From: JAICYJ01 sp045806525
Lineage (GTDB): Bacteria; Actinomycetota; Thermoleophilia; Gaiellales; JAICJC01
Assembly: GCA_045806525.1 (NCBI GenBank)
Contig: JBJMJD010000075.1
Coordinates: forward strand, 1 to 17,339
Direction: 5' to 3'
Length of the DNA stretch: 17,339 nt
The translations under genes were made by a program, and so were the position numbers. This document shows, piece by piece, positions 13,305 to 17,339 of this stretch. The stretch's first letter is position 1; each line of letters opens with the position of its first letter. Under the pieces are notes generated by a model. The model was given only the letters and a program-made list of their open reading frames with translations, did not search any database and was not told the origin of the DNA.

Positions 13305-14348
13305 ATGGCTGGCCTGGGGCTGCTCGGTCTGCAGTGGTCGGGCGTGACGACGACCCTGCGCTGCCTGTGCGGGACGTCGGTCGCGGCGGATGCGGGCCAG
13401 GGGATCGCCGACGTGCACGACCTGCGCCTGGCCGAGCTGGCGCGTGTCTCCGAGTCGAAGCGGATGGTGCCCGCGACGTTGGAGGTGAGCGACCTGACGC
13501 GGCTGGTGCGGGGCGCCCGGAGGGGTGAGGAGCTTGGCGGTGAGCTGCTCGCGCACATGCGAACGACCGATGCGGTGGTGCTTGTGGTGCGCTGCTTCCA
13601 CGACGATCAGGTGGCACATCCGTCGGGGCGCGTGAACCCGCTGGACGACGCCGAGACGATCGAGCTGGAGCTGGTGTTCGCCGACCAGGCGGCGGTGGCA
13701 CGGCGGCTGGAGCGGGTGGCGAAGACGGCCAAGTCGGGCGACCGGGCGATCCTGGCCGAGCAGGAGCTGCTGCGTGAGCTGGCAGCGGGGTTGGAGCAGG
13801 GGCGACCCGCGCGCTCGCTGGGATTCGAGCTGCCCGATGCGCTCGACCTGCTGACGGCGAAGCCGGCGCTCACGATCGCGAACGTTGACCAGAGCGGCAA
13901 CGAGCGTGAGGTGGAAGCGCTGCGGGCGTTCGGAGCCGAACGCGGGATCGACACGATCGCCCTCGACGCGAAGCTCGAGGCCGAGATCGCTGAGCTGGAC
14001 GAGGCCGACAGGCGGGCGTTCCTGGACGATCTCGGGATCGAGCGGCCGGCGCTCGAGGAGGTGAGCCTGGCCGCCTACGCGGCGCTCGATGTGATCCCAT
14101 TCTTCACGTCAGGCGAGAAGGAGTCGCGGGCCTGGACGATCCGCCGTGGGCAGAATGCCCAGCAGGCGGCCGGCAAGATCCACACCGACCTCGCCCGCGG
14201 GTTCATCCGGGCCGAGGTGATCGAGTGGGACAAGCTGGTGGAGGCCGGAGGGGAGACCGAGGCCAAGCGCCGCGGGTGGGTGCGCGTGGAGGGCCGCGAC
14301 TACGTCGTCAAAGATGGCGACGTCCTGAACGTGCGCTTCAACGTCTGA
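13305..14348 (+). CDS. YchF/OLA1-like TGS-domain protein with degenerate nucleotide-binding site
   Basis: A 347-residue relative of YchF, the ribosome-associated ATPase of the Obg group. The body is unmistakable: KRMVPATLEVSDL (52-64), DAVVLVVRCFHDD (89-101), the coiled-coil arm (about 118-165), and a C-terminal TGS domain with FFTSGEKESRAWTIRRG (266-282), AAGKIHTDLARGFIRAEVI and DGDVLNVRFNV at the end. The nucleotide site is broken. The P-loop GLPNVGKST reads GLQWSGVTT (8-16), losing the invariant lysine; the switch I segment is largely missing; G3 DIAGL reads DLTRL (63-67); G4 NVxE reads NVDQ (193-196). It probably cannot bind nucleotide normally and is likely a paralogue beside an intact YchF elsewhere. 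GGAG eight bases before the ATG supports the start. It is the last gene of the mce operon. Confidence 0.85.
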   Translation: MAGLGLLGLQWSGVTTTLRCLCGTSVAADAGQGIADVHDLRLAELARVSESKRMVPATLEVSDLTRLVRGARRGEELGGELLAHMRTTDAVVLVVRCFHDDQVAHPSGRVNPLDDAETIELELVFADQAAVARRLERVAKTAKSGDRAILAEQELLRELAAGLEQGRPARSLGFELPDALDLLTAKPALTIANVDQSGNEREVEALRAFGAERGIDTIALDAKLEAEIAELDEADRRAFLDDLGIERPALEEVSLAAYAALDVIPFFTSGEKESRAWTIRRGQNAQQAAGKIHTDLARGFIRAEVIEWDKLVEAGGETEAKRRGWVRVEGRDYVVKDGDVLNVRFNV

Positions 14349-14372
14349 GCGTCGGCCGCGCCGTCACGGCGA

Positions 14373-14437
14373 TGCAACGAACCCCCACCCACGCGATCGC
14401 GACCGTTTCGCGCCGGTTCTGCAACGACATGCAACGA
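14373..14437 (+). repeat. Three direct copies of TGCAACGA
   Basis: Exact 8-mers at 14373-14380, 14420-14427 and 14430-14437. The last two are 10 bp apart, one helical turn, and extend to TGCAACGAC. This could be a protein-binding array or chance. Confidence 0.5.
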
Positions 14438-14535
14438 CTCCGGGGCGGACCGCCAACCGCGGCCGGGTGGTAGTCAAACCCCGATCCGAGCGCGGCCCAG
14501 CGTTCAAGCCAAACCGCTGACACGCGCGGATCACG

Positions 14536-14563
14536 ACACGCTTCGGGGTTGTCACGAAGCTGT
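14536..14563. terminator. Candidate hairpin terminator 1 in the convergent gap
   Basis: GCTTCG (14540-14545) pairs with CGAAGC (14555-14560) across a 9-nt loop. ACA/TGT extend the stem past a one-base bulge, giving nine pairs. There is no U-run, as is common in actinobacterial hairpin terminators. It could end transcripts from either side. Confidence 0.35.
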
Positions 14564-14627
14564 GGCGAGGGCCGGGTCTGCCTCTGACCCCGACCCGCGT
14601 GGCGACCTGCGACGCGGGTGTCACGAA
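14550..14627 (+). repeat. Two direct copies of TGTCACGAA
   Basis: Exact 9-mers at 14550-14558 and 14619-14627, 69 bp apart, with a related ATCACGA at about 14530-14536. Each copy overlaps one arm of a hairpin. Confidence 0.45.
14593..14619. terminator. Candidate hairpin terminator 2, just after the GST/glutaredoxin-like gene
   Basis: ACCCGCGT (14593-14600) and ACGCGGGT (14612-14619) form a perfect 8-bp GC-rich stem with an 11-nt loop, 12 bases past the stop of the leftward gene at 14632. It lacks a T-tract. A second small GGGTC/GACCC inverted repeat lies beside it. Confidence 0.45.
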
Positions 14628-14631
14628 AGCG

Positions 14632-14913
14632 TCAGCTGAGCGGGGTGGACTGGCCTGGCCCGTGCAGCGCTCCGGCCTTCGCCTGCTGCGCGATCACCTT
14701 CGAGTCACGCAGGAAGGTGCCGTCCTCGAACTCGACCAGCGGCAGCTTCTGCACGCCGGTCAGCTTCTTGAGATCGCCGCGCAGGAACCGCACCGGCGAG
14801 TGCGTGACCAGCTCGTACTCGACGCCGGCCTCGTCAAGCGCGTGCTGGGCGGCCCAGCAGGGATGCGGGCCCTTCACGAACATGGCCGAGCACCTGTGCA
14901 GCTTGATCGCCAT
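14632..14913 (-). CDS. Single-domain GST-N/glutaredoxin-like thioredoxin-fold protein
   Basis: A 93-residue protein with one thioredoxin-like domain. Strand KLHRCSAMFV is followed by KGPHPCWAAQHALDEAGVEYELV (14-36), where Cys19 sits in the HPxC position of the GST N-terminal / glutaredoxin active site. KLPLVEFEDGTFLRDSKVI (56-74) contains the cis-proline Pro58 and the D-S pair that binds the glutathione gamma-glutamyl group in relatives. Only one active-site cysteine is present, so it would be monothiol, and there is no GST C-terminal helical domain. Actinobacteria mostly use mycothiol or other thiols, so the partner is uncertain. The ATG lies exactly where transcription from TAGCAT (14920-14925) should begin. 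Confidence 0.78.
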   Translation of the reverse strand: MAIKLHRCSAMFVKGPHPCWAAQHALDEAGVEYELVTHSPVRFLRGDLKKLTGVQKLPLVEFEDGTFLRDSKVIAQQAKAGALHGPGQSTPLS

Positions 14914-14919
14914 CCCGCG

Positions 14920-14925
14920 ATGCTA
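14920..14925 (-). promoter_or_regulatory. -10 element of the GST/glutaredoxin-like gene
   Basis: TAGCAT on the minus strand, six bases before ATG 14913. The predicted start falls on the A of the start codon, so the mRNA is probably leaderless. Confidence 0.55.
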
Positions 14926-14953
14926 GCTCAACTGGCATCGAAGGATTGCGGCG

Positions 14954-15490
14954 CTAGCTCTGCCGCAGCAGTGGATGCGTGAGCCCGTGCTGCTCGCAGA
15001 TCCGCTGCACGCTGCCCATGTCGAACTCGATGCCGTACTTCGGTGAGAGATCCGACATGTCGGTCTCGCCTCGCTCCAGGCGCTCGGCCAGCTCGCGGAA
15101 GAAGTGCTCGAACCCGGCCGGCGAGATGATCTCCAGGATCCGGCAGGGCGTGTCGCCCGCGTTCCAGAACGTGTGCCACTGGTCACGCGGCTTGAACGCG
15201 AGGTCGCCGACGTCGGCGTAGATCACGTCGTCGCCAAGCATCGCGCCCATCCGGCCCTCCACCACGTAGCTCCACTCGTCGACGCCGTCATGCCGGTGCA
15301 GCGGGGCGCACAGCGAGCGGGGCGGGATCGGGTGCTCCACCAGCGAGAAGCCGCCGCCCGACTCCTCGCCCCAGATCATGAAGCGGGCACCGCAGGCGCC
15401 CAGCTCGGCATAGAGGCCGTCGGCGGGGCCGACCTTGCGAGGGCCCTGGGATGCGTCGAAGCGGCGCGGGGTGTCGGTAGTCTGGCTCAT
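14954..15490 (-). CDS. Cupin-domain protein
   Basis: A 178-residue single-domain cupin. Motif 1 is PLHRHDGVDEWSYVVEG (63-79) with metal-ligand candidates His65, His67 and Glu72. Motif 2 is GDLAFKPRDQWHTFWNAGDTP (95-115) with His106. These four residues suggest a functional metal site. The C-terminal 50 residues (GFEHFFRELAERLERG onward) are helical and resemble small quercetin-dioxygenase-like or antibiotic-biosynthesis cupins. The substrate is unknown. ATG 15490 was chosen because AAAGGA lies six bases upstream; in-frame codons further up run into the operator. The TetR gene is divergent with a shared operator, so this is the likely target of that repressor and may detoxify or modify the inducer. 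Confidence 0.82.
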   Translation of the reverse strand: MSQTTDTPRRFDASQGPRKVGPADGLYAELGACGARFMIWGEESGGGFSLVEHPIPPRSLCAPLHRHDGVDEWSYVVEGRMGAMLGDDVIYADVGDLAFKPRDQWHTFWNAGDTPCRILEIISPAGFEHFFRELAERLERGETDMSDLSPKYGIEFDMGSVQRICEQHGLTHPLLRQS

Positions 15491-15504
15491 GGTGTATCCT
15501 TTCA

Positions 15505-15528
15505 TTGAACAGTTGTGTTCAACGAACA
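15505..15528. promoter_or_regulatory. Palindromic operator between the cupin and tetR genes
   Basis: TTGAACA-GTTG-TGTTCAA (15505-15522) is a perfect inverted repeat with 7-bp arms. A third half-site GAACA (15524-15528) forms an overlapping TGTTC-N3-GAACA palindrome. It lies between the -35 and -10 of tetR and over the predicted start of the cupin mRNA, so binding should repress both. Confidence 0.72.
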
Positions 15529-15534
15529 TACCAT
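15505..15534 (+). promoter_or_regulatory. Promoter of the tetR gene
   Basis: TTGAAC (15505-15510), 18 bp, TACCAT (15529-15534). Predicted start 15541, six bases before ATG 15547. The operator fills much of the spacer, implying autorepression. Confidence 0.5.
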
Positions 15535-15553
15535 ACCGACACGACGATGACCA
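15525..15553 (-). promoter_or_regulatory. Promoter of the cupin gene
   Basis: On the minus strand TGGTCA (15548-15553), 17 bp, TATGTT (15525-15530). Predicted start near 15518, inside the operator, leaving a leader of about 28 nt with AAAGGA. Confidence 0.5.
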
Positions 15554-16131
15554 CCCCCCGCCCTTACACCAAGACCCGGCGAGCCGATCTCGAGCAGCAG
15601 ACGCGCGAGCGGATCACGCAGGCCGCCCTGCATCTGCACGGATCCCTGGGGCCTGCCCGCACCACCATCAGCGCCATCGCCCAGCGAGCAGACGTCCAGC
15701 GCGCAACCGTCTACCGGCACTTCCCGGACGAGGAGGCCCTGTTCGCAGCCTGCTCGGCGCACTGGAGGGCGCAGAACGAGCCTCCCGACCTGGCCGCCTG
15801 GGCGGCCATCCGCGACCCGGCCGCCCGGCTGACGCTCGCGCTATCCGAGCTGTACGCCTGGTATGCGCGCACCCACGGGATGCTGGAGCTGCTGATCCGC
15901 GACCTCCCGCTGGTGCCGGCGGTGCAGTCACAGTTCGGGCTGCCGGCCTACCTGGAGGCCGCCGCCGATGTGCTGCTCGCCGGCCGGCCCGTGCGCGGCG
16001 CCACACGGCGCCAGGCACGCGCTGCGCTCGGCCACGCCGTCGCGTTCGAGACGTGGCTGTCGCTGGTGCGCCAGCAGGGCCTCGCCAGCGCCGAGGCGAT
16101 CAGGCTGATGGAGCGGATGTCGGCCCGATGA
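15547..16131 (+). CDS. TetR-family transcriptional regulator
   Basis: A 194-residue regulator. The N-terminal domain has RERITQAALHLHGSLGPARTTISAIAQRADVQRATVYRHFPDEEALF (20-66): helix 1, then the helix-turn-helix with the conserved ATVYRHFPDEE recognition segment. Residues about 75-194 are the all-helical ligand and dimer domain, with no recognisable effector signature. ATG 15547 was chosen because the promoter TACCAT is 13 bases upstream; the earlier in-frame ATG at 15505 lies in the operator. It is divergent from the cupin gene and probably represses it and itself. Its last 32 bases overlap the 3' end of the convergent methyltransferase gene. Confidence 0.88.
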   Translation: MTTPRPYTKTRRADLEQQTRERITQAALHLHGSLGPARTTISAIAQRADVQRATVYRHFPDEEALFAACSAHWRAQNEPPDLAAWAAIRDPAARLTLALSELYAWYARTHGMLELLIRDLPLVPAVQSQFGLPAYLEAAADVLLAGRPVRGATRRQARAALGHAVAFETWLSLVRQQGLASAEAIRLMERMSAR

Positions 16132-16714
16132 CGCGCACCATCACGAACCAGTCGCCGTCGTGCAGCACCTCACCGCCGGCCAGCTCCGCCGCCAACCCGG
16201 CTCCGGTGAAGTAGCGCTTGTAGACCCTGTGCACGGAGCCGTCGGTGAGCGTCCGCTCCTGCTCCTCCTCGGCGTCGTGATCCGGCCGCAGGTGGGAGTC
16301 GACGACGACCAGCTGCCCCGCCACCCGCAGGGCTTCGGCCACGAACCGCTCGCGCTCACCGGCGCGCAGGTGCCCGTAGAAGTGGCCGGTGAAGACGCGG
16401 TCGAAGCTGCCGTCCTCGAAGGGCAGCGGCACCGCGTCTCCCTGCACGACGCGGCCGCCGGGTATCCGCCCACGTGCGATCTCGAGCATCTGGGCGCTCT
16501 GGTCGAGGCCGGTCACGGCGCCGCGCAGGTGTCGCGTCAGGAACCCGGTGCCGCATGCGACGTCCAGCGTCGAGGCGGCCGGCAGGGCGGCGACCGTCGC
16601 GCACAGGTCGCGCAGCTGCTCGCGCCAGCCGGGACGATCGCGCTCGGCGAACAGGCCGGTGCCCATGTACCACTGGTCGTACTCGGGCGCGCGGCGGTCG
16701 TAGTAGTCCAGCAT
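16100..16714 (-). CDS. Class I SAM-dependent methyltransferase
   Basis: A 204-residue Rossmann-like methyltransferase. YYDRRAPEYDQWY (4-16) is the usual N-terminal lead of the Methyltransf_11/UbiE-like group. Motif I is LDVACGTGFLT (50-60), Asp71 in GLDQSAQML is the ribose-binding acidic residue, and motif II/III is QGDAVPLPFEDGSFDRVF (91-108). The C-terminal part, with a YKRYFTGAGLAAELAG segment, would shape the acceptor site. The acceptor is unknown. The ATG is seven bases from TACGAT, so the mRNA is nearly leaderless. Its 3' end runs 32 nt antisense into the tetR gene, and the YhaM-like gene stops 19 bp upstream. Confidence 0.85.
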   Translation of the reverse strand: MLDYYDRRAPEYDQWYMGTGLFAERDRPGWREQLRDLCATVAALPAASTLDVACGTGFLTRHLRGAVTGLDQSAQMLEIARGRIPGGRVVQGDAVPLPFEDGSFDRVFTGHFYGHLRAGERERFVAEALRVAGQLVVVDSHLRPDHDAEEEQERTLTDGSVHRVYKRYFTGAGLAAELAGGEVLHDGDWFVMVRVIGPTSAPSA

Positions 16715-16721
16715 CGCGGCG

Positions 16722-16727
16722 ATCGTA
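16722..16727 (-). promoter_or_regulatory. -10 element of the methyltransferase gene
   Basis: TACGAT on the minus strand in the 19-bp gap after the YhaM-like gene. Predicted start is 16715, one base before ATG 16714. Confidence 0.45.
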
Positions 16728-16733
16728 GCTGCG

Positions 16734-17339
16734 CTACAGCGACTCGGCGACGCGCGCGTCCAGCTGGTTCGCCTGGTACAGGCAGACCGCCTCAGGCGTC
16801 TCCAGCCGCCGTCCCTCGAGCGGGCCGTGGTGCCCGGCGACGGCTCCCAGCAGCGGCAGCAGCAGCGACTCGTCCAGCCCGACCCCGCGGGCGACGCCGT
16901 CGATCATGCGGACGCCGGCCAGCACGTGGCCGATCAGCCGGCCCTCGTCGCTGACCGCGATCGTGACGCCCTGGCGGAACGTCTCGGTGCGCCCGACGTC
17001 GTGCAAGAGCGCCGCCGACAGCAGCAGATCGCCGTTCAGGCGCGGGTGCATCTGCCCAGCCTCGCGGCACAGCGCGGCCACCGCCACCGTGTGCTCGAGC
17101 AGGCCGCCCGCATAGGAGTGGTGCTGCTCCGAGGCCGGCGCCGTGCGGAACCGCTCGCGGAAGCGCCCGTTCTCCAGGAACCGTGCCACCAGCGCGGCCA
17201 GGCCGGGAGCGTGGACCTCTGCAGCCAGGAACTCGACCATGCCGTCCAGCGTCTCGGCGTCGCGGCGAGCGCCCGGCACCAGCTCGAGCGCGTCTCCCTG
17301 CTCGAGCCGCTCGACGTCGCGGACCGCGATCTGCGGCCG
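16734..17339 (-). CDS. YhaM-like 3'-5' exoribonuclease, HD domain (5' part missing)
   Basis: The frame is open to the right window edge, so the N-terminus lies outside; 201 residues are visible. The first visible residues, PQIAVRDVERLEQGDALELVP, match the end of the OB-fold of YhaM/CBF1-type nucleases. The HD domain follows: HHSYAGGLLEHTVAVA (about 73-88), AALLHDVGRTETF (about 109-121) with His-Asp at 113-114, a GHVLAG segment (about 137-142) and AGHHGPLEG (about 168-176). All metal-binding positions look intact. Relatives degrade single-stranded RNA and DNA from the 3' end. An internal GTG at 17279 is not the start because the OB-fold continues upstream of it. It stops 19 bp before the methyltransferase, same strand. 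Confidence 0.82.
   Translation of the reverse strand, partial: RPQIAVRDVERLEQGDALELVPGARRDAETLDGMVEFLAAEVHAPGLAALVARFLENGRFRERFRTAPASEQHHSYAGGLLEHTVAVAALCREAGQMHPRLNGDLLLSAALLHDVGRTETFRQGVTIAVSDEGRLIGHVLAGVRMIDGVARGVGLDESLLLPLLGAVAGHHGPLEGRRLETPEAVCLYQANQLDARVAESL

Larger units (their letters stand above)
14349..14631. other. Convergent non-coding gap with short repeats and hairpins
   Basis: These 283 bp lie between the ychF-like gene and the convergent GST/glutaredoxin-like gene, unusually long for this compact region. I find no coding frame with plausible composition and no tRNA. The stretch holds three TGCAACGA copies, two TGTCACGAA copies and two hairpins, listed separately. It could be a terminator zone, a small RNA locus or a decayed gene. 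Confidence 0.5.

Noticed and set aside
14393..14400. GCGATCGC palindrome, like the cyanobacterial HIP1 site
   Set aside because: A single copy of a GC-rich 8-mer is expected by chance at this composition.
14502..14510. tRNA T-loop-like GTTCAAGCC
   Set aside because: The flanking five-base arms do not pair and no acceptor or anticodon arm is present.
1..17339. CRISPR, toxin-antitoxin, phage or transposon modules
   Set aside because: No spaced repeat array, transposase, integrase, terminal inverted repeats or recognisable defence domains were found in any frame.

Overview
The window is high-GC, tightly packed actinobacterial DNA. Short intergenic gaps, GTG starts, a DivIVA-type coiled-coil protein, methylmalonyl-CoA epimerase and many leaderless-looking starts fit Actinomycetota. 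The deep, non-mycobacterial look of several proteins suggests Thermoleophilia/Solirubrobacterales, but that placement is inference. I see no insertion sequence, phage gene, CRISPR array, rRNA or tRNA. This is mostly housekeeping chromosome with several unusually degenerate members of well-known families.

Layout. 1-255 (-): 5' end of a flippase-like (LPG synthase TM family) membrane protein. 256-562: leader region with a good promoter (425-453) and a truncated duplicate of the start of the next gene. 563-2110 (+): APC-family amino acid permease. 2120-5076 (-): a compact operon read right to left, GNAT acetyltransferase, beta-clamp-like protein with a charged coiled-coil tail, NAD(P)-binding SDR and SixA-like phosphatase; the first two junctions are 4-nt stop/start overlaps. 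5108-5248 (-): possible small Arg-rich protein. 5302-7429 (-): DivIVA-like protein with a doubled head motif, overlapping a degenerate HD-GYP protein. 7573-8502 (+): arginase. 8516-9763 (-): RarA. 9786-10595 (+): DUF1385 protein, fired from the same -10 region as rarA. 10644-12227 (+): a short FtsH-like protease without periplasmic domain. 12224-12607 (-): small coiled-coil protein. 12663-14348 (+): methylmalonyl-CoA epimerase, a 69-residue protein and a YchF-like protein with a ruined P-loop. 14349-14631: non-coding convergent gap with hairpins and short repeats. 14632-14913 (-): thioredoxin-fold GST/glutaredoxin-like single domain. 14954-15490 (-) and 15547-16131 (+): cupin and divergent TetR regulator sharing a palindromic operator. 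16100-16714 (-): SAM methyltransferase. 16734-17339 (-): 3' part of a YhaM-like HD exoribonuclease.

Themes. (1) At ten starts a TAnnnT hexamer lies so that transcription would begin on or within a few bases of the start codon, so leaderless expression seems common; permease, divIVA, the small coiled-coil gene, cupin and ychF instead have recognisable Shine-Dalgarno sequences. (2) Three proteins keep a family's scaffold but have lost key catalytic or nucleotide-binding residues: HD-GYP (HD to RD), YchF (P-loop lysine) and the clamp-like protein (two rather than three domains). (3) No single new multi-gene system is proven. The best candidates for new biology are the clamp-like operon, the DivIVA/HD-GYP pair and the bidirectional leaderless promoter.
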